This document shows positions 25,485-32,646 of a stretch of DNA of 32,646 bases, piece after piece. The translations under genes and the position numbers were made by a program. How positions within the stretch are numbered: the first letter of the stretch is position 1; every line of letters begins with the position of its first letter. The notes beneath the pieces are model-generated. The model had not been told where the DNA came from, did not search any database, and saw nothing but the letters and a program-made list of their open reading frames with translations. This stretch comes from Betaproteobacteria bacterium (lineage in GTDB: Bacteria; Pseudomonadota; Gammaproteobacteria; Burkholderiales; SG8-39), in NCBI GenBank assembly GCA_029863065.1, contig JAOTWE010000007.1, positions 1 through 32,646 of the forward strand, given 5' to 3'.

Positions 25485-26743
25485 AACTCCTCGTGAAGGG
25501 AGGGCGGGTGATCGACCCGGCGAGCGGGCGCGACGCCGTCGGCGACGTGGCGATGGCCGACGGGCGAATCGTCGAAGCGCTTTCCGGCAAGCCCGACCGG
25601 ATGATCGACGCCAAGGGCCTGGTGGTCGCGCCGGGCCTGATCGACCTGGCGGCGCGATTGCGCGAGCCGGGGTACGAGTACAAGGCGACGCTCGAGTCGG
25701 AAATGAACGCCGCGGTGGCGGGCGGCGTAACGAGCCTCGCCTGCCCACCCGACACTGATCCGCCGCTCGACGAGCCGGGGCTCGTCGACATGCTGCGGCG
25801 TCGCGCGAAGGCGCTGGCACGCGCACGCGTCTACCCGGTTGGCGCGCTCACCGTGCGGCTCGAAGGCCGCAAGCTCACCGAGATGGCAGAGCTCGCCGAG
25901 GCGGGCTGTGTCGCGTTCTCCCAGGCCGACACCGCGATCGAAAACACGGAAGTCCTGTGGCGGGCGCTGCAGTACGCGGCGACGTTCGGTTTCCCGGTGT
26001 GGCTGCGTGCCGAGGATGTGTGGCTGGCGAAGGGCGGGGTGGCGCACGACGGCGAAGTAGCTACGCGCCTGGGCCTGGCCGGAATTCCAGCGTTTGCCGA
26101 GACCGTGGCGCTGGCGACGCTGCTCGAGCTGGTGCGCGCCACCGGTGCGCGCGTGCACGTCTGCCGCCTCTCCAGCGCCGCCGGCGTCGCCCTGCTCAGG
26201 CGCGCGCGGCACGACGGCCTGCCGCTGACCTGCGACGTGGCCGTGCACCACGTGCATCTGTCGGACATGGATCTCGGCTTCTTCGATCCGCAGTGCCGGC
26301 TCGAGCCGCCGCTGCGCCACCCGCGCGACCGTGACGCGCTGCGCGCTGGGCTCGCCGACGGCACCATCGACTGCATTGTCTCCGACCACACGCCGGTGGA
26401 CGAAGACCGCAAGCACCTGCCGTTCGCCGAAGCCGAGCCCGGCGCCACCGGGCTGGAACTTTTGCTGCCGCTGGCGCTCAAGTGGGGAGTGCAGGCAAAT
26501 CTCACCCTGGCGCAGACCCTGGCGCGCGTGACGAGCGCGCCGGCGCGCATCCTCGGTGTCGACGCGGGACGCATCGCGCCGGGCGCGCCCGCCGACCTGG
26601 TGGTGTTCGATCCGCAGGCGCCTTTTCGCGTCAGCGCGCAGACGCTGAAAAGCCAGGGCAAGAACACGCCGTTCCTCGGCCTCGAGCTCGCCGGGCGCGT
26701 GCGCGCCACCGTGGTCGCCGGCAACGTCGTGTACGAGGCATGA
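25481..26743 (+). CDS. pyrC': Dihydroorotase-like PyrC' (probably inactive, ATCase partner)
   Basis: A 420-residue amidohydrolase-fold protein. The dihydroorotase fold is clear ([53 protein letters not shown] and a C-terminal beta sandwich). However, the metal-binding HxH of DLHxHLREPG is replaced by A57 and R59. The histidine of the usual HAED is R176, and the SDDG aspartate motif reads SQAD (148-151 region). Active class I dihydroorotases need these residues, so catalysis is very unlikely. Pseudomonas pyrC' (pyrX) behaves the same way and serves to assemble PyrB; the same role is inferred here. A separate active pyrC must exist elsewhere in the genome. Confidence 0.9.
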   Translation: MKLLVKGGRVIDPASGRDAVGDVAMADGRIVEALSGKPDRMIDAKGLVVAPGLIDLAARLREPGYEYKATLESEMNAAVAGGVTSLACPPDTDPPLDEPGLVDMLRRRAKALARARVYPVGALTVRLEGRKLTEMAELAEAGCVAFSQADTAIENTEVLWRALQYAATFGFPVWLRAEDVWLAKGGVAHDGEVATRLGLAGIPAFAETVALATLLELVRATGARVHVCRLSSAAGVALLRRARHDGLPLTCDVAVHHVHLSDMDLGFFDPQCRLEPPLRHPRDRDALRAGLADGTIDCIVSDHTPVDEDRKHLPFAEAEPGATGLELLLPLALKWGVQANLTLAQTLARVTSAPARILGVDAGRIAPGAPADLVVFDPQAPFRVSAQTLKSQGKNTPFLGLELAGRVRATVVAGNVVYEA

Positions 26744-27276
26744 GGCGCTTCGCGCTCGTTCTGCTACTGCTCGCCGGCTGCGGCTCGACCCCCGAGCGCG
26801 GCGGCGGCTACTACAAGGACGACGGCCCGGGCGCGCGGGCGCCGGATCTGGCGTCGATTCCCGATGCGGTTCCTCGCCACGAGCCGCTGCACCGCTGGGC
26901 CAACCGGCCTTACGAGCGCTTCGGCAAGCGCTACGTGCCGCTCACGCGCATCGGCGCGTTCGAGCAGCGCGGCACCGCCAGCTGGTACGGCAAGCGCTTT
27001 CATGGCAGCGCGACCTCGAGTGGCGAGACCTACGACATGTACAAGATGAGCGCCGCGCATCCGATCCTTCCCATCCCGAGTTTCGCGCGCGTCACCAACC
27101 TCGCCAACGGGCGTACGGTGGTGGTGCGCGTGAACGACCGCGGGCCATTCCACTCCAGCCGCATCATCGACCTGTCCTACGCCGCAGCCTACAAGCTCGG
27201 CTACGTGGCGGCGGGCAGCGCGCGCGTCCTGGTCGAGCAGCTCGTTCCGGGCGGCACGCCGCTCGCCGTTCGCTAG
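26740..27276 (+). CDS. rlpA: RlpA-like septal ring lytic transglycosylase lipoprotein
   Basis: A 178-residue lipoprotein. The signal peptide [16 protein letters not shown] has a lipobox LAGC with lipidated C14. A double-psi beta-barrel domain follows from about 75: GTASWYGKRFHG, SSGETYDMYKMSAAHPILP, FARVTNLANGRTVVVRVNDR and GPF. E96, D99 and H107 have the same spacing as the catalytic E120, D123 and H131 of Pseudomonas RlpA, which cleaves denuded glycan strands at the septum. The C-terminal SPOR domain of many RlpA proteins is missing, so septal targeting would need another route. The ATG overlaps the pyrC' stop. Confidence 0.92.
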   Translation: MRRFALVLLLLAGCGSTPERGGGYYKDDGPGARAPDLASIPDAVPRHEPLHRWANRPYERFGKRYVPLTRIGAFEQRGTASWYGKRFHGSATSSGETYDMYKMSAAHPILPIPSFARVTNLANGRTVVVRVNDRGPFHSSRIIDLSYAAAYKLGYVAAGSARVLVEQLVPGGTPLAVR

Positions 27277-27287
27277 CTGCGCGCGCC

Positions 27288-28415
27288 ATGCGGTCCCTCC
27301 TGTTCGCGGCGTTTTGCCTTTTCGCCCTCGAGGGCGCACGCGCGCAGGTGCCGCAGGCGCCGCAGATCGCGGCGCGCGCCTATTACATCTCCGACCTGAC
27401 GAGCGGCCAGGTCCTGGCGCAGCACAAGGCCGACGAGCGCGTCGAGCCGGCCTCGCTCACCAAGCTGATGACCGCGTACCTGGTGTTCGCTGCAATGCGC
27501 GAACACCGGCTGGCGCCGGCGCAGCAGGTGCAGGTTTCCGAGCATGCCTGGCGCGCGCCCGGTTCGCGCACCTTCCTCGAGCCCGGCAAGCGCGTGAGCG
27601 TCGACACGCTGGTGCGCGGCATGGTGGTGCAGTCGGGCAACGACGCCTGCGTCGCGCTCGCCGAGGCGCTCGCGGGCTCCGAGGAACTCTTCGCGCAGCA
27701 GATGAACCGCGAGGCCGCCCGCCTCGGCATGCTGAACACGCGCTTCGCCAACGCCACCGGACTGCCGCATGACCAGCACTATTCGACGGCGCGCGATCTC
27801 GCGCTCCTCGCGGCGGCCCTGATCCGCGATTTTCCGCGGGAGTACGCGCGCTACTACCCGCTGAAGGAATTCCGCCACAACGACATCACGCAGATGAACC
27901 GCAACCGCCTGCTGTGGCTCGACCCGAGCGTCGACGGCATGAAGACGGGCTTCACCGAGGCCGCGGGCTATTGCCTGATCGCCTCCTCCGCGCGCGGCGA
28001 GCGGCGCCTGCTGTCGGTGGTGCTGGGGGCGGACTCGGACGCCGGGCGGGCGCGCGAGTCGCAGAAGCTGCTCAACTGGGGCTACCAGTTCTTCGACGGC
28101 GTGCGCCTCTACGAGCCCGGGCAGGAAGTGAAGGCGATCCCGGTGTGGAAGGGCGAGGACCAGGCGGTGCGCGCCGGATTCGAGCGCGGCCTGGTGGTGA
28201 CGGTGCCCAAGGGCGAAGCGAAAAGGCTCGCCGCCGAGATTCTCACGCATCCGCCGGTTCTGGCGCCGGTGCTCAAGGGCGACCAGGTGGGCGTGCTGCG
28301 CGTGGCGCTCGACGGCCAGCCGCTCGGCGAATACCCGGTGGTGGCGCTCAAGAGCGTGCCGCAGGCGGGAATCTTCGGCCGTGCCTGGGATACACTGAGG
28401 CTCTGGCTCAAGTAG
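27288..28415 (+). CDS. dacC: D-alanyl-D-alanine carboxypeptidase (PBP5/6 type)
   Basis: A 375-residue low-molecular-weight penicillin-binding protein that trims the terminal D-Ala from peptidoglycan pentapeptides. The signal peptide ends at GARA-Q (about residue 19). The serine-transferase motifs are SLTK (S56, K59), SGN (116-118) and KTG (219-221). A PBP5-type C-terminal beta domain and a final amphipathic stretch (GIFGRAWDTLRLWLK) for membrane attachment follow. Length matches PBP5/6. It lies between rlpA and dat in the usual order. Confidence 0.95.
   Translation: MRSLLFAAFCLFALEGARAQVPQAPQIAARAYYISDLTSGQVLAQHKADERVEPASLTKLMTAYLVFAAMREHRLAPAQQVQVSEHAWRAPGSRTFLEPGKRVSVDTLVRGMVVQSGNDACVALAEALAGSEELFAQQMNREAARLGMLNTRFANATGLPHDQHYSTARDLALLAAALIRDFPREYARYYPLKEFRHNDITQMNRNRLLWLDPSVDGMKTGFTEAAGYCLIASSARGERRLLSVVLGADSDAGRARESQKLLNWGYQFFDGVRLYEPGQEVKAIPVWKGEDQAVRAGFERGLVVTVPKGEAKRLAAEILTHPPVLAPVLKGDQVGVLRVALDGQPLGEYPVVALKSVPQAGIFGRAWDTLRLWLK
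28391..28396 (+). promoter_or_regulatory. Candidate internal -10 element upstream of dat
   Basis: TACACT inside the end of dacC, 31 bases before the dat ATG. It could give dat and the genes after it a separate promoter, but no -35 is convincing. Confidence 0.25.
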
Positions 28416-28426
28416 CGGGGGCAACA

Positions 28427-29286
28427 ATGGTCTTTCTCAACGGCAGATTCCTGCCGCTCGAGCAGGCGACGGTGCCGGTGCTCGACCGCGGCTTCATCTT
28501 CGGCGACGGCGTCTACGAGCTGATTCCGGTGTATTCGCGCGCGCCGTTCCGCATGGACGAGCACCTGGCGCGGCTCGAGCGCAGCCTTGCGGCGGTGAGG
28601 ATCGCGAACCCTTACGCGCGCGACAAGTGGCGCACCGTCATCCTCGAGCTGGTGGCGCAGCAGCCCTGGGAGGACCAGGGCGTGTACCTGCAGGTGACGC
28701 GCGGCGTGGCCAAGCGCGACCATGCGTTTCCCTCGGACGTCGAGCCGACGGTATTCGCCATGTCGAATCCGCTGGTGAATCCGCCCAAGGAAGTTGTGGA
28801 CAAGGGCGCGGCGGCGGTCAGCGCGCCGGATAACCGCTGGCTGCGCTGCGACATCAAGTCGATCTCGCTCATCGGCAACGTGCTCCTGCGCCAATTGTCG
28901 GCGGACGCGGGCGCCGTGGAGACGATCCTGTTTCGCGACGGCATTCTCACGGAGGCCTCGGCCTCCAACGTCTTCGTGGCGAAGAACGGACTCCTGCTAT
29001 CGCCGCCCAAGTCGAACCTCATCCTGCCCGGCATCACCTACGACGTGGTGGTGGAGATCGCGCAGCAGCTCGGCATGCCGCTCGAATTCCGCGACGTCCG
29101 CGAGGCCGAAGTGCGCGCCGCGGACGAGGTCTGGGTGACCTCCTCGTCGAAGGAAATCCTCGCGGTGTCGAGCTGGACGGCAAGCCGGTGGGCGACGGCA
29201 AGCCGGGGCCGCTCTACCGGCGCGCCTGGCAGGGCTACCAGGAATTCAAGCGGCGCGTGATGCGGAAGGAGGCAGTCTCGGCCTGA
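28427..29286 (+). CDS. dat: D-amino acid aminotransferase, frameshifted near the C-terminus
   Basis: A class IV PLP aminotransferase that interconverts D-Ala and D-Glu with their keto acids. Seen: FLNGRFLPLEQATVPVLDRG, FIFGDGVYELIPVY, the Schiff-base lysine K144 in RCDIKSISLIGNVLLRQ, and LTEASASNVFVAKNG. After residue 247 (GTG at 29165-29167) the frame drifts into unrelated sequence and stops at 29260. One added base there restores VELDGKPVGDGKPGPLYRR, WQGYQEFKRRV and a stop at 29284-29286 that overlaps the next ATG as TGATG. The restored protein has 286 residues, the normal family length. The cause is either a one-base sequence error (GGTGGTC read as GGTGTC) or a recent mutation. The active site is intact in both versions. 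Confidence 0.88.
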
Positions 29287-29558
29287 TGCCGATTCGCAAC
29301 GAAGAGACGCTGCTTTCGTACCCGACCGATTTCCCTATCAAGGTCATGGGTCGCAAGGAAAAGCGCTTCGCCGCGACCGTCCTCGGCATCGTCAAGAAGC
29401 ACGCGCCGGACTTCGACCCCGCCACCATGGAACTGCGCCCGAGCCGCCAGGGGACCTACATCAGCGTCACCTGCACCATCCGCGCCACGTCGCGCGAACA
29501 GCTCGACGACCTGTACAAGGATCTCTGCGACCATCCGTCGGTGGTCATGGTGCTCTAG
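29286..29558 (+). CDS. ybeD: DUF493 family protein (YbeD)
   Basis: A 90-residue ferredoxin-like fold protein of the DUF493/YbeD family, with LLSYPTDFPIKVMGR near the start and QGTYISVTCTIRATSREQLD then LCDHPSVVMVL at the end. Its place just before lipB is conserved across proteobacteria and it has been proposed to affect lipoate metabolism, but no activity is known. It begins at an ATG overlapping the restored dat stop and ends immediately before the lipB ATG. Confidence 0.93.
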   Translation: MPIRNEETLLSYPTDFPIKVMGRKEKRFAATVLGIVKKHAPDFDPATMELRPSRQGTYISVTCTIRATSREQLDDLYKDLCDHPSVVMVL

Positions 29559-30185
29559 ATGGAAGCCGCGCTCGCGCCCCGCCTGAAGAGTCTCGGCCTC
29601 GCCGAGTACACGGCAGTGGCGGCGCGCATGCGCGAATTCACCCTGCAGCGTGACGCCGACACCCCGGACGAGTTGTGGGTGGTGGAACATTTGCCGGTGT
29701 ACACGCTGGGGCAGGGCGCCGATCCGGCGTTCGGACCGAAGCAGGCGAGTGGCATCCCGCTGGTGCAGTCCGAGCGCGGTGGCGAGGTCACTTATCACGG
29801 GCCGGGGCAAGCGGTGGTCTACACCCTGGTCGACCTGACGCGCCGCGGCATCAAGGTGAAAGCATTCGTGCACCTGCTCGAGCAGTGCGTGATCAACTTT
29901 CTGGTCAGGCACGAAGTCCAGGCCGAGCGTAAACCCGGCGCGCCGGGGGTCTACGTCGGCGGCGCGAAGATCGCCTCGCTCGGCATCCGCGTCACGCGCG
30001 GGCGCGCCTGGCACGGTCTGGCGTTGAACGTCGACATGGACCTGTCGCCGTTCCAGGCGATCGATCCCTGCGGCTATCCGGGCCTGAGCGTGGTGCAGGC
30101 GCGCGACTTCGGCGTCACCGGGACGGCGAAGGAAGTCGGCATCCGCCTGGCGCGGCTCATCGCGCAGAGGCTCGAACATGCGTGA
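29559..30185 (+). CDS. lipB: Octanoyl-[acyl-carrier-protein]:protein octanoyltransferase
   Basis: A 208-residue enzyme that moves octanoate from ACP to the lipoyl domains of 2-oxoacid dehydrogenases and GcvH. Key segments are [35 protein letters not shown] with the catalytic lysine K137, [12 protein letters not shown] and DPCGYPG with the catalytic cysteine C171. The ATG directly follows the ybeD stop with no spacer, and the gene overlaps lipA by 8 bp. LipA next inserts sulfur into the octanoyl group. Confidence 0.96.
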   Translation: MEAALAPRLKSLGLAEYTAVAARMREFTLQRDADTPDELWVVEHLPVYTLGQGADPAFGPKQASGIPLVQSERGGEVTYHGPGQAVVYTLVDLTRRGIKVKAFVHLLEQCVINFLVRHEVQAERKPGAPGVYVGGAKIASLGIRVTRGRAWHGLALNVDMDLSPFQAIDPCGYPGLSVVQARDFGVTGTAKEVGIRLARLIAQRLEHA

Positions 30186-31119
30186 AGCCGGCGTCAAGGA
30201 GAAAGGCCGGGAGAAGACGGCGCGCATCCCGGTGAAGATCGTGCCGCGCCCGCCGTTGCCGAAGCCGGCGTGGATCCGCGTCAGGGCGCCGGTCCTCGGC
30301 TCGCGCTTCACCGAAATCAAGCAGATTCTGCGCGAGCAGAAGCTGCACACGGTGTGCGAGGAAGCCACGTGCCCGAACATCGGCGAGTGCTTCGGTAAGG
30401 GCACCGCCACTTTCATGATCCTCGGCGACATCTGCACGCGCCGCTGCCCGTTCTGCGATGTCGGCCACGGCCGGCCGTTGGCGCCCGATGCCGAGGAGCC
30501 GGCGCATCTCGCCGACACCATCGCCCGGCTGAAGCTGAAGTACGTCGTCATCACGAGCGTCGATCGCGATGACCTGAAGGACGGCGGTGCGCAGCATTTC
30601 GTCGATTGCATCCGCGCCGTGCGCGAGAAGAGTCCGCAGACGACTATCGAGGTGCTGGTGCCCGATTTCCGCGGGCGGCTGGACCGGGCGCTGGAGATCC
30701 TGCTGGCGGCGCCGCCCGATGTCATGAACCACAATCTGGAGACCGTACCGCGGCTTTACCGCCAGGCGCGACCCGGCGGCGACTACCACCACTCGCTCAG
30801 GCTTCTTCAGGAATTCAAGAAGGCCGTGCCTGCCGTTCCCACCAAGTCAGGCCTGATGGTCGGGCTGGGGGAAACCGACGAGGAAATCCTCCAGGTGATG
30901 CGCGACCTGCGCGCGCACGACGTCGAGATGCTCACCATCGGCCAGTACCTGCAGCCCTCGCCGCATCACCTTAACGTGGAGCGCTACGTGCATCCGGATG
31001 TCTTTTCGATGTTCGAGCGCGAGGCGGATGCGATGGGGTTCCGGCACGCGGCGATCGGGGCGATGGTGCGTTCGTCGTACCACGCGGACAAGCAGGCAGA
31101 AGAGGCGGGGGTGGGGTAG
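30178..31119 (+). CDS. lipA: Lipoyl synthase
   Basis: A 313-residue radical-SAM enzyme that inserts two sulfur atoms into protein-bound octanoyl groups. The auxiliary 4Fe-4S cluster ligands are C60, C65 and C71 ([17 protein letters not shown]). The radical-SAM cysteines are C86, C90 and C93 (CTRRCPFC). The C-terminal RSSYHADKQ (298-306) supplies the conserved serine ligand. TIGR00510-type segments such as [12 protein letters not shown] and [14 protein letters not shown] are intact. It is the last gene of the rlpA-lipA block and is followed by a probable terminator. Confidence 0.97.
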   Translation: MREAGVKEKGREKTARIPVKIVPRPPLPKPAWIRVRAPVLGSRFTEIKQILREQKLHTVCEEATCPNIGECFGKGTATFMILGDICTRRCPFCDVGHGRPLAPDAEEPAHLADTIARLKLKYVVITSVDRDDLKDGGAQHFVDCIRAVREKSPQTTIEVLVPDFRGRLDRALEILLAAPPDVMNHNLETVPRLYRQARPGGDYHHSLRLLQEFKKAVPAVPTKSGLMVGLGETDEEILQVMRDLRAHDVEMLTIGQYLQPSPHHLNVERYVHPDVFSMFEREADAMGFRHAAIGAMVRSSYHADKQAEEAGVG

Positions 31120-31122
31120 GTC

Positions 31123-31150
31123 AAAACCTCTCTGATTTGAGAGCGGTTTT
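31123..31150 (+). terminator. Probable intrinsic terminator after lipA
   Basis: An inverted repeat begins 4 bases after the lipA stop. AAAACC+TCTC pairs with GAGA+GGTTTT around a TGATTT loop, with a two-base bulge (GC). The right arm ends in four T residues. The arms are symmetrical (A-tract and T-tract), so it may work in both directions. Confidence 0.55.
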
Positions 31151-31283
31151 GCGATTTGCAGCAGCCTAAGCTCTTATACGTATGCGTGTTGCATGCGGTC
31201 CTAGGGCTTTCCGGGTATTAGTCCCCAAGATATGTAGCTGAGTTGAATCGAGAAATGGCGTGATGCTTTTCGTGGGTGTCTAA

Positions 31284-31313
31284 TTACACGTCATTTACGC
31301 AGTTCACTATACG
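31284..31313 (+). promoter_or_regulatory. Candidate sigma-70 promoter of the hotdog-like gene
   Basis: TTACAC (31284-31289) and TATACG (31308-31313) are 18 bp apart, giving a leader of about 35 nt before the ATG at 31357. The -35 overlaps a short inverted repeat GTGT-N6-ACAC (31276-31289) that could be an operator. The surrounding 31151-31356 holds no gene that I can see and is clearly more AT-rich than the core. Confidence 0.4.
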
Positions 31314-31356
31314 TTCGGTGGCACGATAGAGCACGGTCACAGTCAAGCGAGACGCC

Positions 31357-32094
31357 ATGACCCCTGACACCCTGATCGTCCCGCCGAAGTACTGCGGCCC
31401 GTCGCAAACGGGAAACGGCGGATACGTGGCCGGCCTGCTGGCCGCCCACTTGCCAGGACCCGTCACGGTGCGGCTGGTGAAAGGCGTGCCCCTGGACGTG
31501 CAGATGCGCGTCGAGACCAATGGAGACGGGTTGCGGCTGCTGCTCGGGGACACCCTCATCGCCACCGCCCGGCAGTCGTCGCTGGACCTTCAGCCACCGG
31601 CCGCTCCGTCCTTCGCCGAAGCCGAGGCAGCGAGCCGCACTTTCTTCGGCCACGAGCGGCACGTCTTCGCTCGCTGCTTCGTGTGCGGCACGGATCGGCA
31701 GCCGGGGGACGGCCTGCGAATCCATCCCGGAGCGATCCCCTCCCGTTCGCTAGTTGCCGGTCCCTGGGTCCCGCATGACTCGCTGGCTGACACGACTGGA
31801 CACGTGCGCCCCGAGTTTCTCTGGGCCACACTGGAATGCACGGGGGGCGTGGCGCTGTTTCCCCAGTTAGTGGTCATGGGCGAACTGACCGGACGTATCG
31901 ACGGCACACTGAGGCCCGGCGAGAGATGCGTGTCTGCGGGTTGGCAAATTGGTCAGGACGGACGCAAGTACTACGCAGGTACCGCGCTGTTTGGGGAGGA
32001 CGGCCGCGCCGTCTCCGTAGGCCACGCGACCTGGATCGAGATTTCCAAGGACGCCTTCAAGACCCTGGTACGTACAGGGAAGAGCGGGACGTAG
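31357..32094 (+). CDS. Hotdog-fold-like hypothetical protein (possible cassette gene)
   Basis: A 245-residue protein. The N-terminal GPSQTGNGGYVAGLLAAHL and the central CFVCGTDRQPGDGLRIHPG, followed by VRPEFLWATLECTGGVALF, match the pattern of a group of double-hotdog hypothetical proteins common in actinobacteria and scattered elsewhere. I infer acyl-thioester binding or hydrolysis from that fold; no catalytic residue can be assigned. Base composition and codon use are less GC-biased than in the lipA block. The gene stands alone behind the lipA terminator with its own candidate promoter, and an attC-like site begins 22 bases after its stop. It may be the first gene of an integron cassette array, or a resident gene beside it; its left boundary is unclear. 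Confidence 0.7.
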   Translation: MTPDTLIVPPKYCGPSQTGNGGYVAGLLAAHLPGPVTVRLVKGVPLDVQMRVETNGDGLRLLLGDTLIATARQSSLDLQPPAAPSFAEAEAASRTFFGHERHVFARCFVCGTDRQPGDGLRIHPGAIPSRSLVAGPWVPHDSLADTTGHVRPEFLWATLECTGGVALFPQLVVMGELTGRIDGTLRPGERCVSAGWQIGQDGRKYYAGTALFGEDGRAVSVGHATWIEISKDAFKTLVRTGKSGT

Positions 32095-32116
32095 CTGCGC
32101 TCCATCTCTCCATGCC

Positions 32117-32180
32117 ACCGAACTATGGCTTGCAGGATGACGCGCCGCAAGCGGCGCGCGCCTGAAGCCGGACGTTAGGC
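32117..32180 (+). other. Putative integron attC recombination site 1
   Basis: A 64-bp imperfect palindrome ending in GTTAGGC (32174-32180), which fits the R' core GTTRRRY. The R'' side ACCGAAC (32117-32123) pairs with it at 5 of 7 positions. L'' (GGCTT-G-CAGG, 32127-32136) pairs with L' (CCTGAAGCC, 32161-32169) over nine base pairs, leaving one unpaired G (32132), the extrahelical base typical of attC. A GC stem (32141-32147 with 32152-32158) closes the hairpin. Confidence 0.68.
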
Positions 32181-32558
32181 ATCATGGAACCGCAGATCAA
32201 AGAGGTTGTCGCGGTATCGCCAAAAACAGCCGCCAAATTGGCCGCTGTGATCATGTTTGGCCTTACCGCAGTATTCCTAATTCCCATGGCGCTTATGTTC
32301 ATGTTCATTCCGCCGCACCCCGAGCCACCCTGGCCCTTCCACTTGTTCTTTCTCGTTGCGCCATTTCTGTACGCTGGCTTTGGCGCCCTCTTTGCCGCGT
32401 TCGCCGCCTGGCTCCATAACCTCGCTGCAAAGCGTCTGGGTGGGCTTCAGATTGCCATCATCGACAAGCATGATGCCTAACCCCCCGGTCAACGCGAACG
32501 CGCGCGACGTGCCGGCGCATGCTGTCGACCGCGCTGCGCGCGCCGGTTGCTGGGCACG
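32175..32558 (+). mobile_element. Putative integron gene cassette (384 bp)
   Basis: The unit between the predicted G/TT cut points of two attC-like sites. It contains a single gene starting 4 bases after the R' core of the upstream site, with its own attC at the end, the standard layout of a mobile cassette. No integrase gene lies in the window, so the array may be a CALIN (attC cluster lacking an integrase) or the integrase may lie elsewhere. Confidence 0.6.
32184..32480 (+). CDS. Small two-helix membrane protein carried on a cassette
   Basis: A 98-residue protein with two hydrophobic segments, about 17-41 (AKLAAVIMFGLTAVFLIPMA) and 52-80 (FHLFFLVAPFLYAGFGALFA), and a C-terminal NLAAKRLGGLQIAI. 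The layout (N-terminal polar strand, two helices, a glycine pair, then a short strand) resembles small uncharacterised membrane proteins found in many bacteria; I cannot name the family. No Shine-Dalgarno is present, as the ATG follows the attC core after only three bases, and the TAA stop is embedded in the R'' box of the next attC. Both traits are common in integron cassettes. Function is unknown. Confidence 0.75.
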   Translation: MEPQIKEVVAVSPKTAAKLAAVIMFGLTAVFLIPMALMFMFIPPHPEPPWPFHLFFLVAPFLYAGFGALFAAFAAWLHNLAAKRLGGLQIAIIDKHDA

Positions 32559-32564
32559 TTGGGC
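32475..32564 (+). other. Putative integron attC recombination site 2
   Basis: A 90-bp site bounded by R'' GCCTAAC (32475-32481), a perfect RYYYAAC, and R' GTTGGGC (32558-32564), a perfect GTTRRRY. The two pair over all seven bases with one T-G wobble. Inner arms around 32488-32494 and 32544-32550 (CAAC with GTTG) pair with unpaired bases on one side, and a GC-rich stem (CGCGCGC with GCGCGCG) lies further in. The stop codon of the cassette gene sits in R''. Confidence 0.72.
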
Positions 32565-32600
32565 GTCATAGCTGTCCTAGCAATAAGGGAGGAACGGATC

Positions 32601-32646
32601 ATGTCGACGAAAAATGGGAAGTCCGATTTCGATCAGGCAAAGGCCG
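32601..32646 (+). CDS. Start of a third cassette gene (cut by window edge)
   Basis: The frame begins with ATG 32601 and reads MSTKNGKSDFDQAKA before the edge. A strong Shine-Dalgarno (GGGAGGAA, 32587-32594) with 6-base spacing supports the start. It lies 36 bases after the R' core of attC site 2, so it should be the next cassette gene. Fifteen residues are too few to assign a family. Confidence 0.55.
   Translation, partial: MSTKNGKSDFDQAKA

Noticed and set aside
31160-31250. An attC-like pair GCCTAAG (near 31166) and GTTGAAT (31242-31248) before the hotdog-like gene
   Set aside because: The two boxes are not complementary and no inner L'/L'' helix can be drawn, so this was not called as a third attC site.

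Overview
The window is chromosomal DNA of very high GC content from a betaproteobacterium. The evidence is the set of neighbourhoods typical of that class: aroQ-accB-accC-prmA-DUF3426, thiD-thiE-hemL beside a short rubredoxin and a PilJ-like protein, yqgE-ruvX-pyrR-pyrB-pyrC', and rlpA-dacC-dat-ybeD-lipB-lipA. No rRNA, tRNA, insertion sequence, prophage or CRISPR array was seen. The genome is packed tightly. No stretch over 300 bases lacks a gene; the longest gaps are 634-831 and 31120-31356.

Layout, left to right. (1) At 1-633 a TorF-family porin gene runs off the left edge on the minus strand. Behind it is a sigma-54-type promoter with two NtrC-like sites 32 bp apart, which suggests nitrogen control. 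ubiK and comM follow on the plus strand. (2) From 2606 to 10007 come terB-like, apaH-HIT, and a minus-strand block in the order aroQ, accB, accC, prmA, DUF3426 zinc-ribbon protein, PfkB kinase (fatty-acid synthesis, shikimate pathway, ribosomal protein methylation), then a hypothetical gene. (3) From 10076 to 16352 a plus-strand run holds mpl, yqiA, an RNase II-type gene, a TonB-like gene, aroE and mtgA (wall recycling, RNA turnover, shikimate, peptidoglycan synthesis). (4) From 16353 to 19643 the minus strand carries thiD-thiE-hemL-GNAT (thiamine and tetrapyrrole). Divergent from it are rubredoxin and a PilJ-like membrane protein that lacks the chemoreceptor signalling tip. (5) phrB diverges from yqgE-ruvX-pyrR-pyrB-pyrC' with only 21 bp between start codons. 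The pyrC' product has lost dihydroorotase metal ligands, as in class A aspartate transcarbamoylases. (6) From 26740 to 31119 lies the envelope and lipoate block rlpA, dacC, dat, ybeD, lipB, lipA. dat carries an apparent single-base frameshift near its end.

(7) After a probable terminator behind lipA the composition becomes more AT-rich and the style changes. Genes for a hotdog-like protein, a small two-helix membrane protein and a third partial protein are separated by two sequences with the architecture of integron attC recombination sites. No integrase gene is in the window, so this looks like a chromosomal gene-cassette array, or the start of one, inserted beside lipA. It is the most unusual part of the window.

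Regulation: several genes are preceded by a TAnnnT -10-like hexamer with a GC-rich discriminator, often so close to the start codon that the mRNA would be nearly leaderless. All four convergent gene pairs abut or overlap at their stop codons.
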